DNA of 64,000 nt from Mesobacillus sp. AQ2 (GCF_030122805.1 NZ_CP126080.1:3291001-3355000); one strand, 5' to 3'; shown: positions 9,230-18,533, counted from the first letter of the stretch. Numbers and translations: made by a program. Notes: generated by a model not told the origin, from the sequence alone.

Positions 9230-10111
9230 ATGAAAAAGTTATGGTTTTTGAGTATAAGTGTATTGGCAATTATGGTCTCTGCATTTTTGATCCAATTCCA
9301 GATTGGCAACACTTCCATCGAGACAATCACATTTTTCCCCTTGAATGATGCGGTTAAGTATAAAAGTGCCAGTACCTCACTAACGCTTTTAAAAGATAAA
9401 GTAAACAATCAGCATCAGGTTGACTGGAAGGTCCATTCAAGTTTGGACCGTGAGGCTTACCTCCGGCAGGATATGGGACTTTTGTTCGTCAATGGGCTTT
9501 TAAAAGGGAAATTTGCCAAATGGGAGCAGGATACGTCAGATTTATCCCAGGAAGAACTCATCTCATATGGAGAAAGCGCCAGATATGACGCGATTTCTTT
9601 TCACTATGCTGAGCTGCATGGTGACGGGAACCGGATCACAAGTGCCCAAAAAATGTCTGATGACATGATCTATGTGGTCGACTCTCATTTCAGCCCGCTC
9701 CAATCATTCACCATCGCCAAAAGCAAGCAGGAGAAGGAATGGAAAAGAGTGCTTGACCAAAGTGTAAGGAACAGGCTTAACCGAAGTTTGAAAATAGCTG
9801 AAAACACCTTCAGGTTCAAGGCGGCAGATTATCTATCCGTCCCCCTGGACACAATCAGGAAATATGAAGATCAGTCTATAACAGGTTTTACGAAAAAGGA
9901 AACCGCCAACATACTGGGAAAATTGTGGGAAGGATTGTATAAGAATTATTATCTGGGCATAAAAAAAAGCGATGGCACTGCCATTGACCCAAATGGAAGT
10001 ACCATGCCATTGATTTTGATTGCGAAGGATAAAAGCCATCTGCTGGTTGTCACCCAGACAAGGACCGGAGAAAGCATCGTCCTCAAGCAGCTTCTTCAAG
10101 ATAGAAATTAA
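9230..10111 (+). CDS. Conserved hypothetical protein with N-terminal membrane anchor or signal, 293 aa
   Basis: I do not recognise a family. The start at 9230 has AAAGG 9 bases upstream; the ATG at 9221 touches it. The product begins MKKLWFLSISVLAIMVSAFL, an uncleaved anchor or signal peptide without a lipobox, then a mostly soluble domain outside the membrane with no cysteines. It diverges from the GerA-family gene and its last 29 bases overlap the end of the convergent gluP gene (10083-10111). That tight tail-to-tail overlap is a real feature of the reading frames here. Confidence 0.75.
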   Translation: MKKLWFLSISVLAIMVSAFLIQFQIGNTSIETITFFPLNDAVKYKSASTSLTLLKDKVNNQHQVDWKVHSSLDREAYLRQDMGLLFVNGLLKGKFAKWEQDTSDLSQEELISYGESARYDAISFHYAELHGDGNRITSAQKMSDDMIYVVDSHFSPLQSFTIAKSKQEKEWKRVLDQSVRNRLNRSLKIAENTFRFKAADYLSVPLDTIRKYEDQSITGFTKKETANILGKLWEGLYKNYYLGIKKSDGTAIDPNGSTMPLILIAKDKSHLLVVTQTRTGESIVLKQLLQDRN

Positions 10112-11630
10112 TCTGCTCAAGTGTCTTTTTATAGCTTTCTTTTCCAGGATTCAGCTCTACTGCTTTTTTAGCGTATATACGTGCCAGATCAAGATTTTTT
10201 TCATCAAAAAAGATTAAGGCAAGATTATAGTACGCTTCATGGAAATTCGGTTCCATCTCGATTACTTTAAGGAGATTCGATTTGGCCTCTTCCAGCCTTC
10301 CCAGCTTGATTTCGGTAAAAGAAAGCATGAATAAGGATTCTGATGAGAGCTGCTCCGACTTGCCATACTCTGTAAGCAGGTCATTTGCCTGCTGATATTC
10401 CTCTTCTTTAACATGCTGCTGGGCAAGCACTAAAATGGACCTTTCATCGACCAGATCTGCTTTTTCGCTAAAACCATATTGTAATGAGAAAAAGATAGCC
10501 CCAATCGTCACTGCCAGAAAGGTGGTTTGAAGCAAAATACGTCTTTTCTTTGGCAGATGGAAGATGCCTGCTGCTGCAAATCCTCCAATCAGGCCTCCTA
10601 TATGGCCCGCATTATCGATTCCTGGAATGGTAAATCCGAATGCCAGGTTGATGCCAAGTACGACAAGTATATTCAGGCCCAGTGTCCGCCAAAACAACCT
10701 TGGTTTTGCTACACCGAAATAAAGCAAGGCACCAAAGCAGCCAAAAATCGCTCCGCTTGCACCAGCCGAAAGATTCGGGCTGTATATAAAACTGGCAAGC
10801 ACTCCACTGAATCCTGCCAGGATGTAAATAACCAAAAATCGAAAATTACCATACAGCCTTTCAACCATTGTTCCTAAATAATATAAAGCCAGTGTATTCA
10901 TGAACAAATGGAGCAGGCCTATATGGATGAATATCGGCGTGAAAAAGCGCCACCATTCACCTTCAAGAATCAAAGGGTTGAATTTTGCGCCAAACTTAAT
11001 CAGGGTGGAAGTATCCGTGCTTCCCCCCGCTGCCTCAAGGACGAGAAACATTAGTACCTGGATGGCAATGAATATATAGGTGAAAAAGGGTTTTCCATAG
11101 TGAAAAACAGATTGTTCTTCCTTTGCCCTTTCTACTGCGTTTAAAAGGGCATTTTTTTTAATGGCCTCGATTACTTCTCCAGAATGTTCCTCAGCAAGAT
11201 CAATTCTTAATTGGTCATTGAACCTGCTTTCAAGTTTTCCTAAAGCTTCCTCCGCCTTGGCCCTTTCTACCAAAATGGACTCAACAGTCACCTTTCCATT
11301 TACAGAAAGATAAGGCTCCGCAAGACGGAATTCATAATCATCCACAGGTGGATATGCACTAAAGTATAGGTTTAGGATCTTTAAGTCCTTTTTAGCAAAC
11401 TTCCTGCGGATTCTCTCGCCATTTTCAGCAATCAAAATGATGTCACGTTGAAGCCAGTTGCTCCAGTCAAGATTATATTGAAGCAGGCGAATAACCTGCG
11501 TTTGCTTGTTTTCTGTCTTCTCCAGCCACAATTCTCCCTGATCCTGTGATGCTTGCAGGATACGGTATTCCTTTTTTACAATCAGGAATTCAGCAACTTT
11601 CCAAAACAAATACTCTTCCAAAAAAGCCAA
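10083..11630 (-). CDS. gluP: Rhomboid intramembrane serine protease GluP/YqgP with C-terminal TPR repeats
   Basis: The 515-residue protein has an N-terminal soluble domain (about 1-180), a rhomboid membrane core (about 180-380) and a TPR domain (about 395-510, e.g. HEAYYNLALIFF). The catalytic dyad is visible: Ser292 in SAGASGAIFG and His343 in AGHIGGLIGG, with HxxxN at HLFMN near 241. B. subtilis YqgP cleaves the magnesium transporter MgtE and hands it to FtsH under manganese stress; the same role is inferred here. Start is TTG at 11630, 3 bases after GGGGAG. It overlaps the convergent upstream gene by 29 bases. Confidence 0.92.
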   Translation of the reverse strand: MAFLEEYLFWKVAEFLIVKKEYRILQASQDQGELWLEKTENKQTQVIRLLQYNLDWSNWLQRDIILIAENGERIRRKFAKKDLKILNLYFSAYPPVDDYEFRLAEPYLSVNGKVTVESILVERAKAEEALGKLESRFNDQLRIDLAEEHSGEVIEAIKKNALLNAVERAKEEQSVFHYGKPFFTYIFIAIQVLMFLVLEAAGGSTDTSTLIKFGAKFNPLILEGEWWRFFTPIFIHIGLLHLFMNTLALYYLGTMVERLYGNFRFLVIYILAGFSGVLASFIYSPNLSAGASGAIFGCFGALLYFGVAKPRLFWRTLGLNILVVLGINLAFGFTIPGIDNAGHIGGLIGGFAAAGIFHLPKKRRILLQTTFLAVTIGAIFFSLQYGFSEKADLVDERSILVLAQQHVKEEEYQQANDLLTEYGKSEQLSSESLFMLSFTEIKLGRLEEAKSNLLKVIEMEPNFHEAYYNLALIFFDEKNLDLARIYAKKAVELNPGKESYKKTLEQINFYLEEAA

Positions 11631-11748
11631 CTTCTCCCCTACTTTCCCGCCAAAATCCGGCCACTATGTATTATCTATATTTTTTCCTCTCCAAAATTAT
11701 TATAAACCAAATAACTTCATACCAGATATAAAGAGGCCTTTAAAGCAG

Positions 11749-11772
11749 AAAAAGACCTTTTAAGGTCTTTTT
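11749..11772 (-). terminator. Terminator overlapping the stop of the 65-aa gene
   Basis: A 9-bp stem AAAAAGACC / GGTCTTTTT with symmetrical T and A runs; its edge overlaps the stop codon at 11771-11773. Confidence 0.7.
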
Positions 11773-11968
11773 ACTGGAATTCCGAAGGTCCTGAAAATAA
11801 TGAACCCATCATCTTGCTTCTGATTCCGGGCAGTCCCATGATCGAACCCACTGCCACCCGGCGCAGGAACCTGTTTCCCAGAAGCATATTCATGACCCGG
11901 TATCTATTACCGAATACAAGGTATCCCGCCAGGCCAAGCATAAAAATCGAAACCACTTTTCTTGCCAT
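11771..11968 (-). CDS. Small basic membrane-associated protein (possible YqgO counterpart)
   Basis: Sixty-five residues starting MARKVVSIFMLGLAGYLVFG, with one hydrophobic segment (about 5-20), then a basic region RYRVMNMLLGNRFLRR. A strong GGGAGGG ribosome site lies 6 bases upstream of the ATG. It lies between gluP and the ldh/DUF92/yqgN block, where B. subtilis has the small gene yqgO, so it may be that gene; I cannot confirm sequence orthology. Function unknown. Confidence 0.65.
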   Translation of the reverse strand: MARKVVSIFMLGLAGYLVFGNRYRVMNMLLGNRFLRRVAVGSIMGLPGIRSKMMGSLFSGPSEFQ

Positions 11969-12096
11969 ATATATCCCTCCCTTTTTATTTTAGGAATAAA
12001 AGCACATTTTTATCCTTTCATACCAAAAAAAGATGGGTTAGAAAATGTTCCATATATAATAGAAGAAAGCGGTTTCAATTTTTAAAAAAGTTACAA

Positions 12097-12117
12097 GGGC
12101 TGCTTTACGGACAGCCC
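12097..12117 (-). terminator. Weak terminator candidate after ldh
   Basis: A 6-bp stem GGGCTG / CAGCCC lies just past the ldh stop. The minus-strand side lacks an immediate T run (TTGTAAC, then six T), while the + side has seven T, so direction is uncertain. Confidence 0.4.
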
Positions 12118-12123
12118 ATTTTT

Positions 12124-13107
<984 letters not shown>

Positions 13108-13111
13108 TTAA

Positions 13112-13129
13112 TTGTACTTTTTTTCACAA
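13112..13129 (-). promoter_or_regulatory. Candidate Rex operator upstream of ldh
   Basis: On the minus strand the 18-mer starts TTGTGAA and ends GTACAA, against the Rex consensus TTGTGAANNNNTTCACAA; the left half is exact and the right half matches 4 of 7. It lies 38-55 bases upstream of the ldh start. Rex represses fermentation genes when NADH is low; control here is inferred. Confidence 0.5.
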
Positions 13130-13153
13130 TGATTATGTATTGCTGTTATACAG

Positions 13154-13167
13154 AGTAAACGTTATCA
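13154..13167. promoter_or_regulatory. Candidate cre (CcpA) site upstream of ldh
   Basis: AGTAAACGTTATCA matches the cre consensus TGWAANCGNTNWCA at every fixed base except the first. It lies 80-93 bases upstream of ldh. CcpA control of ldh is known in B. subtilis; here it is inferred from this match. Confidence 0.5.
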
Positions 13168-13237
13168 TTATAAACACTTTGTTACAATTCAATCCAGTTT
13201 ATTTAAGGAAGAAAAATCAAAGCTTTTCAGCTGTGTG

Positions 13238-14026
13238 TTAGAGGATGCTATATAATAACATTCCCCCCAAGGCCGCTGTAAAACATGAGAGAAAATTGAC
13301 TGCATCATTATTCATCATGACCAGCCCGGAAACATGACGGGTTGGTTCCGAGCAATGTTGTATTTTCTCTGTGAGCAAATTGCATTTGACGCATGTGAAT
13401 CCCGCCTGGACATAAGCCCCGAGCAGGGTATCGATCATCGTTCCCGTCACACCCAACAGAAAAACCGCCACTGTCCACCCTGCGCCCATCGCAAACAGGT
13501 AATCAGCAGTCAGGGCAATCAACAAGGCACCTCCCGCAGCTGCAGCTGTTCCAACAGTTGAAATCGCACCTGAAGTTCCTCTTGGCACCCTTTTAAAAGA
13601 TTTGATCGATAATGGCTGTACTTTGCTCAATACGCCTAATTCCGAAGCCCATGTATCACCATTAGCACTGGCAAGGGAGCTCGCCAGAACAATGAACCAC
13701 ACAGGATCGGGGGATATGAAATTAGCCAGACCAGCAAATGCTGCAGTTCCCCCATTCGCTGCTACCTGCGCCCAATCCCTTGCCGAGCCCTTTTCATGTA
13801 ATTCACCCAATTGTTCCTTGCGCTGGCTTTTATATTTGGACAGCAGGCTGGAGGTGAGGAAGAAAACCCCCAATAACATCATTCCCTTAATTCCAAATCC
13901 CGCCCATATCAATATACCCGTCAAAAAAGCCGCGAAAGCCCCAGATGGTTTAAGAAGCTGAAAATAGGCAGACATGCCAGCAACTCCTGCGATAAACCCT
14001 ATGATCAAAATCTGATCAATTCCCAA
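13238..14026 (-). CDS. DUF92 (TMEM19-like) integral membrane protein
   Basis: The 262-residue protein has about six hydrophobic segments and the family blocks LKPSGAFAAFLTGILIW, ASANGDTWASELG (about 119-131) and GTSGAISTVGT. DUF92 proteins are related to CTP-dependent prenol (phytol) kinases and phosphatidate cytidylyltransferases, but the bacillar member has no proven function. Start is TTG at 14026 with GAAGGGG 9 bases upstream. It overlaps the end of the upstream 5-FCL gene by 11 bases, so the two are probably translationally coupled. Confidence 0.8.
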   Translation of the reverse strand: MGIDQILIIGFIAGVAGMSAYFQLLKPSGAFAAFLTGILIWAGFGIKGMMLLGVFFLTSSLLSKYKSQRKEQLGELHEKGSARDWAQVAANGGTAAFAGLANFISPDPVWFIVLASSLASANGDTWASELGVLSKVQPLSIKSFKRVPRGTSGAISTVGTAAAAGGALLIALTADYLFAMGAGWTVAVFLLGVTGTMIDTLLGAYVQAGFTCVKCNLLTEKIQHCSEPTRHVSGLVMMNNDAVNFLSCFTAALGGMLLYSIL

Positions 14027-14585
14027 TATGGATTACCCCTTCGCTGTGAATGATTTTCTGTACGGGTATGTCATGGCTTTCAACGGGGACTTCATCAACC
14101 AGTTGATCTTTAAAAGCCAGGGAGACTGTCATTCCCTGGAAGTCTGCCAGGAAACGGTCATAGTAACCTCCTCCAAAACCAAGTCTATAACCGTTATGCG
14201 AAAACGCAAGTCCAGGAACCACAACCAAATCGATTTCTCCCCGGCCCACTGAAACGGTCTCGGAGACAATTGGCTCCAACAGCCCATAAAAAACGGTTTC
14301 GAGCTGTGAGAATCGCTTCAGTTCCCTGAAATCAAGGCCCCTCGTTTTAGGTTCACATTTAGGGACAACGATTCTTTTGCCCTGCTCCCAGCCCTTCCTG
14401 ATGAGCTGAAAAGTATCAACTTCAGGAGCCTTCGACACAGTGAGAGCTACTGTTGTCGCTGAAATCCACTCATCAGAACGAAACAGCTGCTGTGCGATTT
14501 GATAGGACTGATCTTCATATTCTGGCAGGTTAAGTTTTGACAGTTTTTCCTTTGTCGACTGTCTGAGATTTTTTTTGGTATCCAT
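14016..14585 (-). CDS. yqgN: 5-formyltetrahydrofolate cyclo-ligase
   Basis: Converts 5-formyl-THF to 5,10-methenyl-THF with ATP in folate recycling. The 189-residue protein has the ATP/substrate signature LGFGGGYYDRFL (about 137-148) and RIVVPKCEP near 70. The ATG at 14585 is chosen over an upstream in-frame start because GGGGGAA sits at a normal distance; the length then matches B. subtilis YqgN (about 187). Gene order DUF92 / yqgN / rpmG follows the yqgN-rpmGA order of B. subtilis. Confidence 0.93.
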   Translation of the reverse strand: MDTKKNLRQSTKEKLSKLNLPEYEDQSYQIAQQLFRSDEWISATTVALTVSKAPEVDTFQLIRKGWEQGKRIVVPKCEPKTRGLDFRELKRFSQLETVFYGLLEPIVSETVSVGRGEIDLVVVPGLAFSHNGYRLGFGGGYYDRFLADFQGMTVSLAFKDQLVDEVPVESHDIPVQKIIHSEGVIHIGN

Positions 14586-14807
14586 GCTTCTTTCCCCCAA
14601 CCCTTTGCTATTTTGTTTGTACCTGACATCTATGTATTAACAATACCATTCACACCATGTGGGAAAAAGGGTTTTGGATAGGCTCATGTGCAAATTGACT
14701 GCCTTTTTAGATAGTTCAGTTCAGAAGTCTTTCGGTATTTGCCTTGAAACCCTAAAATGCGATGGTGCATGGAAGACCAACACTCTATGGAAATTTGGCA
14801 AACAAAA

Positions 14808-14834
14808 AAGCAGCTGGGAAAAATCCCGCTGCTT
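14808..14834 (-). terminator. Terminator overlapping the rpmG stop
   Basis: Stem AAGCAGC(T)GGGA / TCCCGCTGCTT with one bulge, then six T on the minus strand. The stem overlaps the rpmG stop codon (14833-14835). Confidence 0.85.
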
Positions 14835-14982
14835 ATTTTGTTTCGCGATGTACTGTCGCGCGCTTATCTCTAGAGCAGTATTTCTTAAGCTCAAGACGAT
14901 CTGGGTTGTTACGCTTATTTTTTTTAGAAATATAGTTGCGCTCTCCGCATTCTGTGCAAGCTAATGTAATGTTTACACGCAT
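14833..14982 (-). CDS. rpmG: 50S ribosomal protein L33 (with three cysteines)
   Basis: The 49-residue protein starts [20 protein letters not shown] and ends in the L33 signature TVHRETK. GGAGGG lies 7 bases before the ATG; a longer reading upstream is not supported. Zinc-type L33 has two CxxC pairs and zinc-free L33 has none. Here the first pair CTEC is intact but the second is reduced to one cysteine (KKYCSRDK), so zinc binding may be weak or lost. Position matches B. subtilis rpmGA between yqgN and yqgM. Confidence 0.95.
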   Translation of the reverse strand: MRVNITLACTECGERNYISKKNKRNNPDRLELKKYCSRDKRATVHRETK

Positions 14983-15038
14983 GTATTTTCCCTCCAAACT
15001 ATTCAAGCTAGGTTCGTGCATACGACTTTTCTATAATA

Positions 15039-15671
15039 TCACTTTTTGTCGGGGATTGCTAGTGTGTTTTTTAAAAGGAGCGCATTCAAATGAACAACGG
15101 CGTTTTTTTCCGTTCCTTCAATGATCCAACAGCTGCTTTTTTGGGTTTCCCGGGGGTTCATTTTCAGATCAAGCGAGAACAGGCTGGCTGCAGAACCTTT
15201 TGCCATTGGTTGATAGTTCAGTTTCCCTGACTCCCTGCAATTCCAAAGGCGTTCAGTGCTTACATTCCAAATCGGCTGGACAGTGCACTGCTTCATCCTG
15301 CCACTGCTGTTCAGTCCATTGACAAGGTAGATTCTTTTATCCGCAAAGTGATAAATGACATTCTCATTCGGCGATACAAAGCTGAATTGTTCATTTGCAC
15401 TTTCAGCATGGCGCTGCATCAGGATCAGCTTGGCTTCCTTTTCAGTTTTGGAATGGTTCGTAACATAAAGTTCAAAAAATTCAACCTTTGAATGAACATT
15501 TGCAAGCTTGATTTTTATTGATAATTCTTCCTGCGGTAAAAGTTTTTCCGACATATTCCCTAGCCAGTACACTTTTCCATTGACCCATAAACCAGGGCTG
15601 AATATCAATGGTTTCTTGATTGGCTCGTAAGTCTCTTCATTGTCAATTTGGAGATAAGCATTCATCTTCAT
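15039..15671 (-). CDS. Conserved hypothetical protein linked to a glycosyltransferase, 210 aa
   Basis: Start at ATG 15671 follows a strong AAGGAGG site; a longer reading in the same frame runs into the upstream gene without support. The first 29 bases overlap the glycosyltransferase gene. The product has no signal peptide or membrane helix and is rich in beta-type stretches (LWVNGKVYWLGN, VEFFELYVTNHS, ENVIYHFADKRIYLVNG). I do not recognise a family. Being third in a tight operon with a DUF4912 protein and a GT4 enzyme, it may help modify or recognise a glucan; that is inference. Confidence 0.65.
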   Translation of the reverse strand: MKMNAYLQIDNEETYEPIKKPLIFSPGLWVNGKVYWLGNMSEKLLPQEELSIKIKLANVHSKVEFFELYVTNHSKTEKEAKLILMQRHAESANEQFSFVSPNENVIYHFADKRIYLVNGLNSSGRMKQCTVQPIWNVSTERLWNCRESGKLNYQPMAKGSAASLFSLDLKMNPRETQKSSCWIIEGTEKNAVVHLNALLLKNTLAIPDKK

Positions 15672-16878
15672 TAAATACCCTCCTTCTGTGATTGTTTGAT
15701 AATACCTTTTTATATAGACTATCTGTTGACTTTGCATTTTGTGCCCAGCTGAACCTCTCAAGGACTTTCATCCTTCCTGTCCGGGCGATTTCCTTTGCCG
15801 CAGTTTGATTTTCAAGAATCCATTCCAGTGTTAGCGCAAGATCTTTTTCATTACCCGGCTGCATATAAAATCCGGTTTTATAATCTTCAATCAGATCCTG
15901 CATGCCTCCTGTTTTCGCCAGGACAGTCGGGACCCCTGCGGTAAGGGCCTCAGCTGCTGCAAGTCCGAATGGTTCATATTCACTTGGAAAAACAGCGATA
16001 TCCGCTTTCATAAGTAACGCATCACGGATTGTTTCATTTACGAAGCCGATAAAATGAACAGAATCTTTAAGTCCCAGCTTACTTGCTTGATCCCTGTAGG
16101 TTTCCAATAAAGGTCCATTCCCCGCAATCACAAAACACACATCATGATGCTTTCTCATAAGTCCAGCCGCAGAAAGCAATGTATCGAATCCTTTTTCCGT
16201 GACGATCCTTCCCATTGAAAATATCAGTTTCTTTCTGGTTAAAAATGGGTACATCTCTGTAATCTCGACATCCTGATTGTGCTTTTCTTCTAATCTAGTC
16301 CCATTCGGAATAACATTGATTCTATCCTTTGAAACTTTAAATAATGTATTAACCTCATCTTCCATATAATCGCTGCAGACAATGACTTCATCAGCCTGAT
16401 GGCAGAGTTCATTTTCTTTTTTGAATATGAATTGCTGGAGATCAGAAAAGATGCCTTTATTTCGGCCATATTCCGTACCATGGATTGTTGCGATCAGTGG
16501 AATCCCCAATTTTTTGCTGATAAATTCCGCTGCAGGACCTGTCATCCAGTCATGAGCATGGACAAGGTCGAATTGAACATGTTTAGCCAACTTCAATCCT
16601 TCTTCGATGACAGCCAGATTGAATCCGCCTATCCATGAAAGGAAATCAGGATCCTGGGCATTTAGTGGTGCTACACGGTGAATGTGGACACGGCCATCTC
16701 TTGCATAATCTGACTGGAAGGATTGTTTGCTGGTCACAACATGAATTTGCTGATGGATGGCTGCCAGTTCTGTTGCGAGAGCATGGACATGTCTCGCAAG
16801 TCCGCCTATAATCTGCGGCGGATACTCCCATGTGAGCATAAGGATCTTTTTCTTTTCATGATCTCCCCACCCCTTCAC
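15643..16878 (-). CDS. GT4-family glycosyltransferase (YqgM-like)
   Basis: The 411-residue protein has a GT-B fold: N-terminal acceptor domain from KILMLTWEYPPQIIGGLARH, with VHAHDWMTGPAAEFI near 105, and a C-terminal nucleotide-sugar domain with FSMGRIVTEKGFDTLL (about 212) and the donor-binding EX7E region PSEYEPFGLAAAEAL (about 305). The start resembles glycogen synthase-type GT4 enzymes, which carry WEYPP-like loops. Its GTG start overlaps the DUF4912 stop (GTGA), with GAAGGGAG 9 bases upstream, so the two genes are coupled. B. subtilis YqgM lies at this position. Donor and acceptor unknown. Confidence 0.85.
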   Translation of the reverse strand: MKGWGDHEKKKILMLTWEYPPQIIGGLARHVHALATELAAIHQQIHVVTSKQSFQSDYARDGRVHIHRVAPLNAQDPDFLSWIGGFNLAVIEEGLKLAKHVQFDLVHAHDWMTGPAAEFISKKLGIPLIATIHGTEYGRNKGIFSDLQQFIFKKENELCHQADEVIVCSDYMEDEVNTLFKVSKDRINVIPNGTRLEEKHNQDVEITEMYPFLTRKKLIFSMGRIVTEKGFDTLLSAAGLMRKHHDVCFVIAGNGPLLETYRDQASKLGLKDSVHFIGFVNETIRDALLMKADIAVFPSEYEPFGLAAAEALTAGVPTVLAKTGGMQDLIEDYKTGFYMQPGNEKDLALTLEWILENQTAAKEIARTGRMKVLERFSWAQNAKSTDSLYKKVLSNNHRRRVFNEDECLSPN

Positions 16879-17318
16879 TTGTTGATGCTCCCTTCAAGGT
16901 TTTCATAATAAGTATAAGTGCTCACCTTTCCAGACCATCCAGGCAAAAGCGGTTTGTCTTCCTCTATCTGGATGTTGGGATTTTGTATAATGACATTTGA
17001 TCGAAGCATTGGAAAGAATGTTTCTGTTTGGTGTCTGAGCCCCAACTCAACCTGGTAGTTGCTTGTTGCGTTGACTCCCTTGAACAGCCAGCTTGATACT
17101 CCTGGGCGAAGGATTGCTTCATGGATGACAGCTCGGGAGCCATGATCAGATAAGCGTAAAGCCAGAATCAGCTGTTCATCAGGTATCAGAAAATACTTGC
17201 CTATGAAACGTACTTTTTCCTCCTGCAGGTGCCAGTAAACAAATAACTTGCCTGGTGAGAGGATTTTCGCCTTTAAATGATCCTCAATCTTGTTTAGTTG
17301 TTGATTGCTATTTGTCAC
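16875..17318 (-). CDS. DUF4912 domain protein
   Basis: The 147-residue protein contains the DUF4912 hallmark LFVYWHLQEEKV (about 25-36), followed by beta-type segments (LILALRLSD, YQVELGLRH). GTG start at 17318 has GGAGGT 5 bases upstream. DUF4912 proteins often neighbour glycosyltransferases or glucan-branching enzymes, and an Ig- or carbohydrate-binding-like fold has been suggested. It is the first gene of the three-gene operon running to 15039. Role unknown. Confidence 0.8.
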   Translation of the reverse strand: MTNSNQQLNKIEDHLKAKILSPGKLFVYWHLQEEKVRFIGKYFLIPDEQLILALRLSDHGSRAVIHEAILRPGVSSWLFKGVNATSNYQVELGLRHQTETFFPMLRSNVIIQNPNIQIEEDKPLLPGWSGKVSTYTYYENLEGSINK

Positions 17319-17647
17319 GACAGACCTCCAAAACCATCATTATATGATTGAAAATTGAATTATATTCATTAAATTTATGTTAGCACGTTCTCATGACTGC
17401 TACAATGAACGCAAATTGTCGTAATTTGCAGCGTCCTTTATCCACTTTGCAGAAACGCCCATTTATTTTTCCATAGTCATTTAGAATTACAAATATGGCG
17501 GTGATTCGACAGTGTTTACAACGAATGGAAATCATAATAAGACAAAACTATCATTTTTTTTCAGGAAAAAAATATCAATCGAATTTTCGAATTTTGAATG
17601 GTAAACTTATTCTATGTGTTCTAATAACAGCTCGGGAGGAATAATAG
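17319..17647. other. Divergent intergenic region (329 bp) with one Spo0A-like heptamer
   Basis: No gene is visible. It must hold promoters for the leftward DUF4912 operon and the rightward 124-aa gene. TTCGACA at 17505-17511 is the reverse complement of the 0A-box core TGTCGAA. A single heptamer is weak evidence. Confidence 0.35.
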
Positions 17648-18022
17648 ATGGGCTACATCATCATTAGCCTGGTTGTCCTGGCCGCGCTCCTTTTCGCTCT
17701 TTCTTTCTTTTTGAAAGATCCATACAAGGAATTGCGCGAGGAAATCGACCAGCTGACAATCCAGCAAATTCAAGATCTTTACCAGATCAAGAAAAAACTA
17801 AAAGTACTGGAAGAAGAATTGCTCGTAGGCGATGCGAACCTGGACAGGCAATCTTCATTTAATACAGGAAAAAAGCAAATTCACGAGATCATCAAAAACC
17901 AGGTATGGTCGCTTGCCCAGCAGGGGATGGATCTGAATCAGATCGCAAAGCAATCATCACTTTCAACTCAGGAAGTTCAGGAAATCATTAATGAATTCGT
18001 TGATAAAGGACAGATCGTATGA
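17648..18022 (+). CDS. Membrane-anchored helical protein with C-terminal HTH-like region, 124 aa
   Basis: An N-terminal membrane helix (MGYIIISLVVLAALLFALSF) leads into a coiled-coil-like stretch (ELREEIDQLTIQQIQDLYQ) and a C-terminal part, residues ~85-124, LAQQGMDLNQIAKQSSLSTQ then EVQEIINEFVDKG. That part looks like a helix-turn-helix of the sigma-region-4 or resolvase type. GGGAGGA lies 8 bases upstream. The stop overlaps the next start (ATGA). The pair sits beside the pst operon, as yqzD/yqzC do in B. subtilis; I suspect but cannot prove orthology. Confidence 0.75.
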   Translation: MGYIIISLVVLAALLFALSFFLKDPYKELREEIDQLTIQQIQDLYQIKKKLKVLEEELLVGDANLDRQSSFNTGKKQIHEIIKNQVWSLAQQGMDLNQIAKQSSLSTQEVQEIINEFVDKGQIV

Positions 18023-18516
18023 ATAAACGAACAGCTCAAGCATTTGCATTAGGATTGCTTTTCGCAGCCGTGTTCCTATGGGCCGGCAGCAGCGTGATCG
18101 CTGGAAAAGAAAAAGAACCTGAAAAGAAAGTTGCCGTTTCAGACGCTAAGAAGATTCTTGAAGAAAAAGGATACAAGGTGCTGAACAACAACGAATTTGC
18201 GAAGCTTAACGAAAAGAAAACAGAAGTTGTTAAAGAAGATAAGCCAAAAGAAGAAACAACTAAAGAAGAAGCCCCTGCAGAGAAGGCGGAAGAAGTAAAA
18301 GAGGAGAAACCATTCACACTGATCATTGCAGGCGGCATGTCACCAGGTGATGTAGCCACGATGCTAGCAAGCCAGGGAATCGTCGATGATGAGAATAAAT
18401 TCGAGAGATTCCTGATTGATAAGGGCTACCATACAAAGGTACAAATCGGCAAGTACGAATTAAAAAGCGGTCTTGATTACGACCAAATTGCCAAGATCAT
18501 TACAAAAAACAGATAA
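18019..18516 (+). CDS. Exported or anchored protein with MltG-like (YceG/LysM-type) C-terminal domain, 165 aa
   Basis: Residues 1-30 form a signal or anchor (FALGLLFAAVFLWAGSSVIAG). A charged Lys/Glu-rich linker (about 65-100, KEETTKEEAPAEKAEE) leads to a C-terminal domain FTLIIAGGMSPGDVATMLAS ... KVQIGKYELKSGLDYDQIAK. This resembles the substrate-recognition part of MltG/YceG endolytic transglycosylases, without their catalytic domain. It may bind peptidoglycan. It overlaps the 124-aa gene by 4 bases and ends before a strong terminator, so the two form an operon. Confidence 0.75.
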   Translation: MNKRTAQAFALGLLFAAVFLWAGSSVIAGKEKEPEKKVAVSDAKKILEEKGYKVLNNNEFAKLNEKKTEVVKEDKPKEETTKEEAPAEKAEEVKEEKPFTLIIAGGMSPGDVATMLASQGIVDDENKFERFLIDKGYHTKVQIGKYELKSGLDYDQIAKIITKNR

Positions 18517-18533
18517 TAACAATCCACAAACGC

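Noticed and set aside
14601..14807. Small plus-strand frame between yqgN and rpmG
   Set aside because: It has no ribosome site and runs across the rpmG gene on the opposite strand; no family is recognised.
17505..17511. Spo0A-regulated promoter
   Set aside because: A single 7-bp 0A-box core is expected several times by chance in 64 kb; kept only as a note on the intergenic region.
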